Positions 37,801 to 47,699 of a DNA stretch of 64,000 nt are shown here, in pieces (position 1 is the first letter of the stretch; each line of letters starts with the position of its first letter). This stretch comes from Tubulanus polymorphus. Its lineage: Eukaryota > Nemertea > Palaeonemertea > Tubulaniformes > Tubulanidae. The position numbers were made by a program, and so were the translations under genes. Below the pieces are notes generated by a model that worked only from the letters and a program-made list of their open reading frames with translations, was not told the DNA's origin and did not search any database. Where the stretch lies: NCBI RefSeq assembly GCF_964204645.1, contig NC_134032.1, positions 870,501 through 934,500 on the forward strand. Direction: 5' to 3'.

Positions 37801-37865
37801 TTACCAAGAGAATTCCCGACGTATAAAAATACAGCGACTACAAACAAACTCTTCATCGACGCCAT
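25863..37865 (-). CDS. CUB-PLAT-like type I receptor with tyrosine-rich tail, 20 exons
   Basis: Predicted 826-residue plasma-membrane receptor; family name not known to me. Exons, in transcript order: 37805-37865, 33692-33834, 33044-33116, 32662-32793, 32455-32585, 32104-32194, 31893-32027, 31552-31778, 31362-31473, 30824-31074, 30626-30734, 30262-30518, 28981-29119, 28489-28533, 28325-28369, 28007-28153, 26889-26939, 26717-26800, 26579-26628 and 25863-26060. Every junction is GT/AG and phases add up to 2481 bases with no stop. Domains: signal peptide 1-21 (MASMKSLFVVAVFLYVGNSL); CUB1 ~28-136 (GYITSPGFPDSY, DYIEIRGKYYCG); CUB2 ~139-251 (GYITSPNYPDDY, KYCGW); three modules resembling PLAT/LH2 (~256-368, 369-488, 489-620; WQVIVFTGD, WQIAVFSG, WKIKIKTD); Ser/Thr stalk; membrane helix ~664-688; tail with YECS, YIED, YARL and YGEL. 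Ligand and signalling role unknown. CUB calls are firm, PLAT moderate. Confidence 0.85.
26061..26578. repeat. Two minisatellites in the last receptor intron
   Basis: The intron between the last two receptor exons contains about four copies of a 22-bp unit (CAGTGTGGACCCCTCACCCC, 26128-26205) and about nine or ten copies of a 33-bp unit (GATCGAGGGGGTGTGGGTGG, CTCCATGCTATA, 26270-26565). Open frames over them are repeat artefacts. Confidence 0.9.
26940..28006. other. Receptor intron between TM and first tail exon
   Basis: Intron of about 1.07 kb containing the Penelope-like hairpin element at 27356-27620. Otherwise AT-rich with no coding signal. Confidence 0.7.
27356..27620. mobile_element. Penelope-like inverted-repeat element, copy 1
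   Basis: An inverted repeat around CTCGACGTTTCGATCTCA / GAGATCGAAACGTCG, plus an asymmetric tail (CGTTCACCACGTTTGAGTG...). It is flanked by ACAAGAA on both sides (27349-27355 and 27621-27627), a likely 7-bp target duplication. A sister copy is at 52480-52703. Confidence 0.7.
28310..28543 (-). repeat. Duplicated stalk mini-exon with flanking intron
   Basis: Two 45-bp exons (28489-28533 and 28325-28369) are identical but for one base and both encode PSTVTQVTETTSTS. About 20 bases of intron on each side are duplicated too. Both have usable acceptor (TTGTAG, TTGTAG) and donor (GTGAGTTA) sites and are phase-symmetric, so either can be skipped without a frameshift. Confidence 0.85.
28700..28999 (-). 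repeat. 45-bp minisatellite carrying seven splice donors
   Basis: Seven copies on the minus strand of a unit reading CAGTTTG then GTGAGTACCACAATGAGTAC and ATCGAGTTAAACACTGTA. The first copy contains the 3' end of receptor exon 28981-29119 and its donor. Each later copy repeats both the exon end and the donor (near 28980, 28930, 28885, 28840, 28795, 28750 and 28705). One unit is 48 bp; all stay in frame and encode EYHNEYIELNTVQFG, until a TAG follows the last donor. Confidence 0.9.
29160..30118 (+). repeat. Purine-rich minisatellite in receptor intron
   Basis: About 950 bp, almost purely G/A/T on the plus strand, built of GAGGGTAGAGTAGGAGGGGA, GATTGTGAGGGGTGAGGAGG and GTGAGAGTGAGAGGGTATGA modules in a higher-order pattern. 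It lies in the intron between exons 30262-30518 and 28981-29119. The transcript (minus strand) is therefore a long pyrimidine tract. The 268-codon Pro/Ser/Leu frame on the minus strand is a by-product of the repeat. Confidence 0.9.
33117..33691. mobile_element. Possible MITE in receptor intron (33325-33640)
   Basis: Starts AAAGCCCGGCGCAAACCTGT and ends in an imperfect inverted copy (GATCGCAAAGGTGTGCGCACCC), with a CG-rich interior of repeated ATCGCA motifs. The AAAGCCCGGCG start recurs at about 36580 and 42123. No coding capacity seen. Confidence 0.4.
34962..36072 (+). repeat. 57-bp minisatellite, ~19 copies
   Basis: Unit contains AATCAGTAATCAACAGTAAG, ACCCTCAGTAACATCTTTCA and TATTTCTGTTCAAATT. 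Alternation of CTGTTCAAATTGA and CTGTACAAATTAA units marks a higher-order period in the left half; the right half is more uniform. Confidence 0.95.
36437..36590. repeat. Dispersed repeat, copy 1
   Basis: About 150 bp that match 41988-42128 closely (AAATCCTGGACCTTC, TGAATTGAAATACTCTATGA, TGCCTTCCTTGTAAATGGTC). Both copies end in AAAGCCCGGC. Nature unknown; probably part of a non-autonomous transposon. Confidence 0.7.
36597..36973 (-). pseudogene. LINE reverse-transcriptase C-terminal fragment
   Basis: The frame from 36973 downward contains VVRNLGDYFDINMTMDHHVK, VCKTASFGLYKIGKIR and ITERLVHCF, typical of the end of the RT region in Jockey/CR1-type non-LTR retrotransposons. A frameshift near 36700 is needed to continue into LDYCNSLLLGTS and LIQNSAARLVTRSKK. 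It is a decayed fragment lying in the receptor's first intron on the same strand. Confidence 0.8.
36985..37445. repeat. ATCATTAGACAGTAG interspersed short repeat
   Basis: Many copies of GATCATTAGACAGTAGAT and AACATTGAACAGTTCATC in irregular order, broken by an A/T-rich tract (about 37200-37310, AATAAATAAAA). Two longer blocks (around 37010-37180 and 37310-37440) are near duplicates. Confidence 0.8.
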
Positions 37866-37918
37866 ATTGAGACTTATCGATACTAAACAACTAACTGTGA
37901 ACCACTAACAAAAACTGT

Positions 37919-37930
37919 GTTTATATAATA
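37919..37930 (-). promoter_or_regulatory. Candidate TATA box of the receptor gene
   Basis: The minus strand reads ATTATATAAACAC about 57 bases upstream of the receptor ATG (37863-37865). At normal spacing this gives a start near 37895 and a 5' UTR of about 30 bases. Based on motif and position only. Confidence 0.4.
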
Positions 37931-38331
37931 TTCACACGGACATCGATATCATCAACTTTATAAATCAGAAAACTGCGTCGCACTGTGCGTTAAACTATCA
38001 GGACACCAACGTTTTTATATGAAAATTTCACTTCCTTCTACAAAAAACATGTCCATATAAGGAAGAATCATCGTTTAACAACTATCAGGGCGGATATTAA
38101 TAAATTAGACGAGAAGATTCACAATATTTGTGTATGATGATGATGATGAGAAATCCCACCAGGGATCATTCATTTATTACGTACGCATAAAATTTGACTT
38201 TATCAACCCCCCCTCCCCCTCTGTACGCAAAATCAGCCATTTTTTCATATACATTAAGCATTACAGTACGCAACTGCACTGACCCCTCCCCCTCCCCTAA
38301 TGCGTACGTAATAAATGAATGACCCCCAATA

Positions 38332-38625
38332 ATGAAGCTAAGATTGAAAAATTCGTTGAACTTCACATTTGAATTGGAAGTTGATGGAAAAATCCCATTT
38401 TTAGATGTGTGCATTCATAATTATTTGTCGTGTTTGAAATTCTCAGTTTATAGGAAACCCACTCATTCTGGATCCTACTTGCATTATTTTCCCTTTACCG
38501 CTTATAGCATAAAACTCGGTGTTGCTCGGCGATTATTTCTTCGCGCTTTTAGGATTTGCGACCCCCTTTTTCTCGATGATGAACTCACCCAGATCAGGAA
38601 TTCCCACGGATCACGGATTCTATGA
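38332..38625 (+). pseudogene. Penelope-like reverse-transcriptase fragment
   Basis: The reading frame contains GKIPFLDVCIHN, LKFSVYRKPTHSGSYLHYF, GVARRLFLRAFRIC and FLDDELTQI, matching the region after the RT catalytic core in Penelope-like elements (FLDV...YRKPTH...YLH). It is about 95 codons, open at both ends, and lacks the YADD core and any GIY-YIG domain. A truncated fragment on the opposite strand to the receptor gene, just upstream of it. Confidence 0.75.
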
Positions 38626-38855
38626 CACAAAAAATGGAAGGGTGGCAGGAGGGAAAAAAATTTAAAAAAAATTTTTCCAAAAGACCTTGTCAAAAAGTGG
38701 AAGGGTGAAGGGGAAAAAACAAACAAAAAATAGAAATTTTCCCATTTATTGCCTGCTATTATGGGATATCCTGGAAATATAAAAGAAAAAATATAACTTG
38801 AAAACGGGGGTGAGAAAAGGGCCCAGAGGGTTAGGTTTAGGGATCCCTTCACGGC

Positions 38856-39665
38856 TAGGGGAGGTTGGGGTAAACCTTCAGACGATTTGCGATCATCTCA
38901 GAGATTGAGATCTCGTTTTTGAATGAGAAAACTGCGTTGTATCAGTGCATAGGAGACCATCATTTTTTGGCAGATAATTTCACTTCCTTGTACGAGACGT
39001 TATTTTGTGAATGACCCGGGATCATTATCTCTCTCTCTCTTCTATTGACGCACTCTGATTAACTATTGGAAACTAGAACACATAATCGTCTCTGATTGAA
39101 ATATCAAGAGGGGTAGGTCTGAGGGGTAGGACCAGGAGAAGTCATATATACCCTAGGGGAGGTTAGGGTAAACCTTCAGACGACTTGCGATCATCTCAGA
39201 GATTGAGATCTCGTTTTTGAATGAGAAAACTGCATTGTATTATAGCATAGGAGACCATCATTTTTTGGCAGATAATTTCACTTCCTTGTACGAGACGTTA
39301 TTTTGTGAATGACCCGGGATCATTATCTCTCTCTCTCTTCTATTGACGCACTCTGATTAACTATTGGAAACTAGAACACATAATCGTCTCTGATTGAAAT
39401 ATCAAGAGGGGTAGGTCTGAGGGGTAGGACCAGGAGAAGTCATATATACCCTAGGGGAGGTTAGGGTAAACCTTCAGACGACTTGCGATCATCTCAGAGA
39501 TTGAGATCTCGTTTTTGAATGAGAAAACTGCATTGTATTATAGCATAGGAGACCATCATTTTTTGGCAGATAATTTCACTTCCTTGTACGAGACGTTATT
39601 TTGTGAATGACCCGGGATCATTATCTCTCTCTCTCTCTTCTATTGACGCACTCTGATAAACTATT
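38856..39665. repeat. 298-bp tandem repeat, ~2.7 copies
   Basis: Copies start at about 38859, 39156 and 39454 with GGGGAGGTTAGGGTAAACC and contain GATTGAGATCTCGTTTTTGA, CCTTGTACGAGACG and TGACCCGGGATCATTATCTC. A diverged part recurs at 41400-41600. No coding. Confidence 0.9.
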
Positions 39666-39670
39666 GGAAA

Positions 39671-41147
39671 CGGGATACACCCATAATACCTCCACCCATA
39701 ATACCTCCGCCTAAAATCCCACACCCAGAATCCCTCCACCCAGAATACCCTCATATGTGTCCAAAATACCTCCACCCAGAATTAAAAAAGATACTATAAT
39801 AAAGAAGTTTCCAGTTTCTAGGCGCCATTTTGTGGCGGTCCCTCGAGGTCGCCATTGTTGCGATAATTTGCGCTCATTTTTGAAACAAAAGTTTAGATTG
39901 AATATCATATAGCTCTGCAGTCCCTTGATTAACTTGATTTATACACCGCTATGAAGGAAATGACATCTAGATTTTTCCTAGTGATTCTAAAATATTTTGA
40001 CTGCAACAATTGGGAGCAGTAATGATATTAAACCAGGGACCGCATATTTTAACCGCGCGTCAAAAAAATCGCAAAGTTCATGCATTTTAAAATATCTAAG
40101 TATCTGGTAAAGCTATCTTTCTCATTTTTTCTATGTTTAAAGAACATTATTTGCAGTTTTGGCCTGCGTTGAAATTTTTCAAATATCTTTCCTGACGACT
40201 GATCTGTGACCGCTTGAGTTTGAGATTACGCGCCGCGGGAATTTTCCACTGCGCACCGCCGTGTCACTGAACATGGAAATATGCGAACGAAATCGCTAAA
40301 AGTTCATATCGTTTTCATGGATACATAACGGTTTCGTAAGATTTACCAAAAATCGGGAAGAAAGATAATTGCTGCGTAAATGGCTGTCAAAATAGAAGAG
40401 ATAAACCAGATGAACAGAGCGCACGTAAAACGTTTGCAGTTCCATCGACCACCGGTCCCTGGTTTAATATCATTACTGCTTTATTCTATTATTTTAAAAG
40501 TACCACCAATATTAACTATAATACATTTATAGGATCATATATAATGTATAACAATATATATATATATATATAAACCTATACTGAATAATAATTGAATAAC
40601 AATTAATGACAATGAAATGTTCACTTCCAATTAGTTATGGCTGGGAAATTTACAAATCGACCCAATTTGAACAAACAAGGAGATAGGGATTGTAGAATAT
40701 TAATTAGTTCACCTCATGTCTTTAATCTGATACTAGATTTCTCTGGAAACAATTCAATATTTAGATTATAGAATATTGATTAGTCCTATAATCTAAGAAA
40801 ACAATGTACTACATTTCGGTTTACACAATGAATTCAGTTTATTTCCATTTAACTGCAACAATGATCTTCGAACAATATACTGAAATCAACATTATACTTT
40901 GTTAACTGCTTTTAAACTACAGAACTTTGGTTTATTTGAATATGGCCTGTAAATTCAAACATGGATGGGGACAAATTCTAAAAATTATATTACTAATAGG
41001 TTCCTAATTTTTGTCCTTCAGGCATAAACCCATTAGATCTAGGGCCTGGAGATATTTTGGAAACATATGAGGGTATTCTGGGTGGAGGGATTCTGGGGGT
41101 GTGGGATTTTGGTTGGAGGTATTTTGGGCGAAGGTATTATGACAAGG
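39671..41147. mobile_element. TIR element with nested inverted repeats and THAP-like fragment
   Basis: Outer inverted repeats of about 90 bp: CCACACCCAGAATCCCTCC and AGAATACCCTCATATG on the left, CATATGAGGGTATTCTGGG on the right. Inside is a second pair, AGTAATGATATTAAACCAGG (about 40018) and CCTGGTTTAATATCATTACT (about 40456). Within the inner element, on the plus strand at about 40347-40450, NCCVNGCQNRRDKP and ARKTFAVPS resemble the start of a THAP-type zinc finger, as found in P/Kolobok transposases. The rest of the transposase is missing. Confidence 0.55.
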
Positions 41148-41149
41148 AT

Positions 41150-41987
41150 TCTGATTGGAAACTAGAACGCATAAAATTGAGAGAGGGTTAGATTTAACTT
41201 TGTCATATACATCGGGTTTGTCTAAAAGAGATTTACATTATAATCATCAAGATCGAAGAAAATAATTTCTCCACCTTTATCCAGTTTTGAAATTCTAACG
41301 GATATTAATTTTTGGAGTTTTTGAAGAGCGAGGCAATGGGGTAAAAATAACTCGTTTTGAGTTTGAAACAAATCAGCTGAATGTTCATAAATATGACATT
41401 ATACGTTTTTGAATGAAAAAACTGCGTTGTATTATAGCATAGGAAACCATCGTTTTTTGACAAATAATTTCACTTCCTTGTACGAGACGTTATTTTGTGA
41501 ATGACCCGGGATAATTATCTCTCTCTCCTCTATTGACGCAATCTAATAATAAACTTTTGAAAACGAGAACACATAATCGTCTCTGATTGAAATATCTAGA
41601 AGGATAGGGGCTTGAAGGTGGGCAGATAATTGAACATAGCTTCCTTATATCATAGTCGATATTGCCAAAAAATGAATGATAAATTGAGAGATTTTTATAT
41701 GTATAATAATCAATTTCGATTCCTGCTCGAGTTGCGTGGTTTCAAAATGCTTCACAGATATATTTGCATTTTCTAAAACCCTTTCGAATTAATTCGCGTT
41801 ATTACCAATTTTCCTCAGGGCGAGAATCAATCTGCGAGGTCCAAACAGTCGACTTATTTCCCACTAAATCAACACGAGTTTCCATTTAATACTTATTGGC
41901 TTTCATTAGTTCATTAATTAGACGCGGTTATTTTCTAATCATATTTCTACTATCATCCATTCTATCTTTATACTAGTTACATTAAGT
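41150..41987. other. Non-coding, with a diverged 298-bp repeat
   Basis: Holds the diverged copy of the 298-bp repeat (41400-41600) and AT-rich sequence. No gene recognised. Confidence 0.5.
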
Positions 41988-42128
41988 GTATAGAATAAAT
42001 CCTGGACCTTCCTAATCTGAATTGAAATACTCTATGATAAAGGAAGGATGGCTGGATATCTACCAGAATCTATTTATCATCTTGCCTTCCTTGTAAATGG
42101 TCACTATTTTCGAAATAACCTAAAGCCC
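41988..42128. repeat. Dispersed repeat, copy 2
   Basis: Second copy of the repeat at 36437-36590. It continues into AAAGCCCGGCCCACGCAACC and a CG-rich segment (about 42130-42260) that ends near a GGATCC. No protein recognised. Confidence 0.65.
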
Positions 42129-42339
42129 GGCCCACGCAACCGCTCGGCAACCGGCGACAGAAATCGCTCGTCGTCGAGAGGATTTACTCCGCGTCGCGCC
42201 CCAATATCAAACATGTTTGATATTCATGCGCGGATCCAGACTATCGCACATGCAGCACGTGCGGTAGTCGCAGTTTTCAAATGCCCTCGAAAATTTTTGT
42301 TTCGGGAAAAAGTAAATAAAAAGGCACACAATTTGTGAG

Positions 42340-45300
42340 CCATAAAAAAATAATTACCTTTCTGTACTAGGACTAAAGCAAAATGTGAATGGAAATAAAT
42401 TGACCGAAATCATAAAAGGCAATCTAAGGCATTTTCCTTTACCCAAAAAGGCACTATTCTAAAAGACACATCATTGTTGCTCTATAAATATAATCGAATC
42501 TAAAAAAGGCACAAGCAAATTGAATGTTAACACAAGTTAAGTGGCATGATACCAATAAATGGCACTCAAACTCAAACTCGCTCGCTAGGCATTAATACTG
42601 GCCCTTTTCAAAGTTGGTGCCCTTTTTTCACTGTGCTGTAGTCAGCGAATGGCTCTGGATCCGCGCCTGATATTGGGAAATTGCGGTCGTGTGCGCGCTG
42701 CAGCTGGAAACGCCCGTCGACAAGCGAGTCATCGACTAGCCAATGAATGAGCGAATAATTATCACGTGATACTTTGCGGTCTGAAGCGCGCATAAATGAT
42801 AAATGATGGCTGTATAATAAAACACCCGCATCTATTAGAATCATCATCTTGTCACATTTCACACTAGCTGCGCCTTCCTTGTATATTGTCACTATTTTGG
42901 GAATGATACAAGAGATCATTGTCTCTGAAGAGCTTTTCCAAAAAACCCTCGGAAATATTATCTCAATTTTGCTGCCTTGCTTTTTATTCTAATCATTCGG
43001 ATTAAACTAAAGAACGTTTTTGTTTAAACAAACTTTCAATTTTGAAATCGAAACTTCATCATTTTTTTGATAATTCTTTTTCTTTCTCTGCTAAACCATA
43101 ATTAACTTCCAACTGTTATAGCAATCAAATAAACTATAGATTTCTACACATAACCATAACTATATCAGGAGCTGCAGATGCTGAAAGATTGGCTAAGAGT
43201 TAACCAGTCGATAGTTGACATAAGTCGCGATCACACGGAGACGATTTGCCTCGGGCCAAATTGGCACGGATCAGGCTCGGGTCAAATTGGCACGGATCAG
43301 ACCCGAGTCAAATAATACAAACCAGATAATACAACAGTAATTTCATGCTAAACAGTTCCTGGAAATTTCTGGAAAGACTCAAAAGTTTTCCAGAAAATTT
43401 CACCCTTTCGATATAGGCCTACTTATCGGTTATGATCTCTGCTCGCAAACCTGGGTCGCAAAAAAAAAACTACGTTCACCCGAATTCAGATTATATTTAT
43501 AACTCAACATTACAAACCCTCATATGATATAAGAGCGCATTTAAAGAACTTCTTAAAAAAGCTACGTCCGGGATGTTTAATGCGGCGACAATCGCCTATA
43601 TTTAAAACAAGATGATGGTGTAACCACGCGTAGCCACTAAGACCCAACTCTAGTAGCCGAACTCAATCCAGCAAATTCTGAGAGTTTGTTACCGTTTTAT
43701 TTCCAAACTCAAACCCGCATCGTACCTTAGAAAAGTCGATGATATTTTTTTCTATTTTTTTGGAATTAATTCTAATTACTAATTTGCACGTAGATATTTC
43801 GTTATTACTAAACTAGAAATATTTGTTAATAGAAATTTTTAAAACTAGGATAATATAATTTCTGATGCATGTATCGCGCGTGTTGCTTGCTGAGTCACAG
43901 AATGACGTCATTTTTGACGTGAGTAGCTAACTAAAAGTCACCGATTATCCAAGGCGAATATTCGGAAAAACGCCGCGGAGAATTTGACGATTGAAACTAA
44001 TCAAGTTTTCCGACGTAAGAATATCGCAGGTTCAAACACGCGTTCAATGCAGAGTTTTCCCGCAAAACCCGAGTTTTAGAAACATCGCATTTTTGCTGGT
44101 GTAGACAGTAAACCGGGATAGGTACCGGGTCTTGAGCGTTAAACACCTACGGAGTGAATGATATAAAATCACCGGTGTTAGATATATTGCTAACTCATAC
44201 TATTCCTGTTTTCAGGTGGTAGAATAAGCAAGTTTTCGCGGTAAATTGGACAGAAACGGATCGGGCCATTAACCTGTGTTTGAGATAACCGGAGACATTT
44301 AGATGGATGGACTCGTCTTACAGCAGTTATCAGCGGGAAACACGAATAACCAGTTTTCAGAGTAGAATTCCGAGGTGTAGATTCATTCTATGATATTGAG
44401 CCCCAGAATCCAAATTTAGAATTCTGGAGAAACTTTCGATCTGCAATATTTCATCAGAACCTAACCGCACTTTCAGGGTTAACGATGATACATTTGATGG
44501 ATTTACAAATATCCGCTATTTCTGATACTTGTGTGAAATAAGCTTCAGAATAACATAGCATACGAATATTAGTGTTCCGTTTATGAGGATTGGTTTATGT
44601 TTCTAAGGATTATCTGGTCGAGGTTGTTCCAGGATTGACAGTAGTTCCAATTTCATGTAGTCATAACGTGGCTCATTTCATATCATTCTGTAGTTCAGTT
44701 TTCTCACTTTGTTTCTAGTCTCTTTCTAGTGTCTGTAAATCTTACTGTGAAGTTGTCACTTGCAGTGTATTTTTATGAGTGTTCTCAAACAGTGGATCAT
44801 TTAGTGAGTTGAATTGACTGTAGACGGCAGCACTAGCTGGTTAACGCATACATATCTCAAAACATCCTACAAACCAGTTTAATAAATTCCATCAAAATAG
44901 GATTAGATGTTTATAGATCCCTCTAATAGTTGATATATTGTAAATAGTGGATGTTTGTATCATTAACAACTTTGTTATATTTTATCGAGAAAAGTTCCTA
45001 ATTCCTAATACATTATTTTACCTATTCCGTTCACTCATAACATTATAATTTTATTGGCGTTTACTGTTAAAATTTGAATTTCTGGCGATTTGTTTACAAA
45101 TATTTTCACGAATTAAGAGAAAAATAAAAACATTTCAATGAAAAACATAACAAGGTTATTTACAATATATACAAATACATGTACTATTTACTAAAACACA
45201 CGACAGACAGAAGGATAGAGATTAGACTGGTTGCCGGTCTCTTATTACCGATTAGATTTATACAATTAAACCAGTCTTACCTGTGTTTGAGGAGATTGAG

Positions 45301-45465
45301 ATCCACTTACGTCCAGCACTATTCACAGAAGGCGAAATCAATTGACAGATTAAACGTCTGAATGAGTTGTCAATCATAAATCAAACTCCGCCTAAAATAG
45401 AAAATCATACATAACACAATAAGAAGTGTTAACACACGAGAGAGGGCCGTAATCTGGCGTGGACG
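42340..45465. other. Long stretch without a recognised gene
   Basis: I see no exon I can support. Two TGACGT motifs sit close together at 43903-43920. A short ATG frame of 20 codons begins at 44304 after an acceptor-like CCTGTTTTCAG (44206-44216); it could be a 5' exon but has no visible donor. Otherwise AT-rich intergenic DNA. Confidence 0.4.
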
Positions 45466-45674
45466 TGTAATTTTTAAAATCTTTTTTTCAACCCGCTAAG
45501 CGCCACGCAGGGCATTAAAAGCGGGTTCGACGTTTCTTTCTCCCGATGGGGTAGAGACCGGAGAAGAACCTTCGACCGATAAACTCTGTCGCCACCGGGG
45601 TTTGAACCCATAAACCCTGGATTGACGAGACCAGTGACCGGCGGCTTAAACCAACTCGGCGACTGCGTCGCTTG
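45466..45674 (-). mobile_element. tRNA-derived SINE
   Basis: On the minus strand the head reads GTCGCCGAGTTGGTTTAAGC (A-box-like) and GGTTCAAACCCCGGTGGCGA (B-box and T-stem), resembling a tRNA-Ser or tRNA-Leu type. It is followed by a body of about 100 bp (GGTTCTTCTCCGGTCTC, GGGAGAAAGAAACGTCG) and ends in GAAAAAAAGA. The full arrangement of head, body and A-rich tail supports a SINE. Confidence 0.8.
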
Positions 45675-46023
45675 TATCATTCCTCGTGTTTGTGGTCATT
45701 CGTAGAATTACCATCAAACTTCTCCTTATACGGGTAAGTCTCAGTTGTAGATCAGGCAATACCCGAGGTTAATCAATAAGAGTAGAATCCAATGACAAAT
45801 GAATTGATAGCTTAAAAGTTAATCTAAAATATTAGAAATATTTCGGGTTTCTTCGGTCTGAAAATGCATATTTCTAGACTGAAGAAGGATCTTAGGAAAC
45901 ACCTGCAATATTTCTAATATTCTAAATAAACTCTTTAGGTATCAATTCATTTATTGTGTAATTTTACGGGTAAGTCTTGTTTAATTGTATAATTCTACTC
46001 ATTTCCACGATTCACACGCAATT

Positions 46024-46278
46024 CTACGAGATTTCGAATGAAAAATTCATTTCGTCGATGAATAAAAAGTCCGTACCGACTACAGTTGTGCAGATCCTCG
46101 CCAGAGTATTCTCAGAAGTTCCGATCATCGGCTTATTATAAAACTGTGCAAACGTGTCTTCGCAGTACGACCATCTGAAAGTGTTCGCGTCGAGCTGCTT
46201 CAACAGCTGAAGCAACCGCTGCCCGAGTTGAATGACTCCCACATCTAGAAGTATCAGTTCCTGTATCCGACACAACAT
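46024..46278 (-). CDS. Unidentified possible 3' exon
   Basis: Open frame of about 84 codons ending at a stop at 46024. Its composition looks coding: it is rich in leucine and amphipathic at the start (VGVIQLGQRLLQLLKQLD), then NTFRWSYCEDTFAQFYNK. A splice acceptor candidate (CTTCTAG) lies inside, near 46247, so the coding part may start there. A small upstream candidate exon (46637-46690, EEIDLEMQSLLTCG) precedes it on the same strand. I do not recognise the protein and cannot prove the joins. Confidence 0.35.
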   Translation of the reverse strand: MLCRIQELILLDVGVIQLGQRLLQLLKQLDANTFRWSYCEDTFAQFYNKPMIGTSENTLARICTTVVGTDFLFIDEMNFSFEIS

Positions 46279-46374
46279 CTTTCATTCATGACGTATATAT
46301 TGTGTCTCTCGATACCCCGGCATCAGGCTCGATACGACCTATAAATAATTGATCACAAAAACCGGCTCGATTTT

Positions 46375-46590
46375 TAGCAGACGACAGTCAAATAGAACTC
46401 AAAATTAGCGGACGACAGTCAAATAGAACTCAAAATTAGCAGACGACAGTCTAATAGAACTCAAAATTAGCAGACGTCAGTCAAATAGAACTCAAAATTA
46501 GCAGACGACAGTCAAATAGAACTCAAAATTAGCAGACGACAGTCTAATAGAACTCAAAATTAGCAGACGACAGTCAAATAAAAATCAAAA
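46375..46590 (+). repeat. 31-bp minisatellite, ~7 copies
   Basis: Unit AGACGACAGTCAAATAGAAC plus TCAAAATTAGC, repeated about seven times with few changes. Confidence 0.95.
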
Positions 46591-46599
46591 TGAACTGAT

Positions 46600-47488
46600 T
46601 CAAATTGTCCTAGAGTCACAGATCCTGTAAGTTACCTCTCACACGCCACACGTCAGCAGGCTCTGCATCTCGAGATCAATTTCTTCCTGCAAGGTTAAAC
46701 GTGAACTCGATTATTACACACCTCGCGATACAAGACCTGAGTAGTATATATTAGACAACTCGAGAAGAACGCCCTACTTTCCCGGTTCCTTGAAACAAAT
46801 CCGTGTTTAATGAATCAGTTTAGTTCAACTGTTTAGATTTATTTTACTATCAATCAATCAATACGCTCTGTTAGGAGCTGAGTTAGAGAGCTACTGTAGT
46901 TAACCTTAGTCTGATTTGTGAACAAATTATATTTTATCGAAGCCAGTGAAAAGAACAACATTCGAATAGATCGTTTAGAACCAATCACACTGACGTCTCC
47001 GGCTTTCCTGGAACCAGGGCAGGTTCAAATCCCAGAAAAAAGGCCATTTTCAAGGGGCACACAGGAGCCTCGAAGCCCCTAAGAGGGTCGGGGAATTTTT
47101 CGAATTTTAAAAGCCTCAGTCGCTAGAAGCCGTTTCCTGCATTCTGAACCTTGGAATATGAACAAGTTACTCACCACTTACACCGCTATTGTCTGTGTCT
47201 CCGTCAGAAAACTTTTAAACTGAAGCACCCCGAGGAGGATGATCATTCTGTATCGCTTGCTGATTGTGAACAGTATTGAGATCATTTGCCGGTTGTATCA
47301 GAAGTGTAATAGGATCAGCAATATGATTTGGCTGTGGTCGATTGTCAGATGATTGTGGAATTGGATTATCGAAACATCAGACGATTGTGGAATTGGATCA
47401 TCAACATGATTTGGCTGTGGTCGGTTGTCAGATGATTCTTAACTGAAATTATAAATAAACTAGAATTGTAAAAAAATCTTTGAAGTTA
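46600..47488. other. Region upstream of the possible exon
   Basis: Contains the weak exon candidate at 46637-46690, a B-box-like GGTTCAAATCCC near 47012, and a short repeat of ATTGTCAGATGATTGTGGAA around 47340-47440. Nothing here is firm. Confidence 0.35.
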
Positions 47489-47697
47489 GGCTAAAAAGAA
47501 AATTGATACCTTGTTTCTCTGCTCTACTGAGCAGATAACTTGACCCGGCCGGCCGCCTATCTACCCTGTACATTACTTTTTTTTTGAAATTGTGATTTTA
47601 CCATCCAGCCGCTATAGAAATGAACTGTTTACATATTTTACAAAAATGACCCGACCGCTGTGGAGAAATATTAAGGTGCTATCATTTTTGTTTAGCC
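47489..47697. mobile_element. TTA-flanked MITE, copy B
   Basis: Starts GGCTAAAAAGAAAATTGATACC after TTA and ends ATTTTTGTTTAGCC; same family as 25534-25754. The right TTA is changed to TCA. Confidence 0.7.
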
Positions 47698-47699
47698 TC

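Larger units (their letters stand above)
33835..37804. other. First intron of the receptor gene
   Basis: About 4 kb between the signal-peptide exon and the first CUB exon. It holds a degenerate tRNA-like stretch near 34045-34115 (TGGTCTAGTAGTAAG), a 57-bp minisatellite, a dispersed repeat at 36437-36590, a LINE fragment and a GATCATTAGACAGTA repeat. No further exon is needed, because phases join directly across it. Confidence 0.75.

Noticed and set aside
38502-38852. Minus-strand frame opposite the Penelope-like fragment
   Set aside because: Phe/Pro/Ser-rich shadow of the plus-strand RT fragment and an A-rich tract.
42608-42919. 103-codon minus-strand frame
   Set aside because: Lies in CG-rich repeat-like sequence next to the dispersed AAAGCCCGGC repeat; no domain and no splice context.
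44304-44366. 20-codon ATG frame after an acceptor-like site
   Set aside because: Too short, with no donor and no partner exon visible. Mentioned only as a possible 5' exon.
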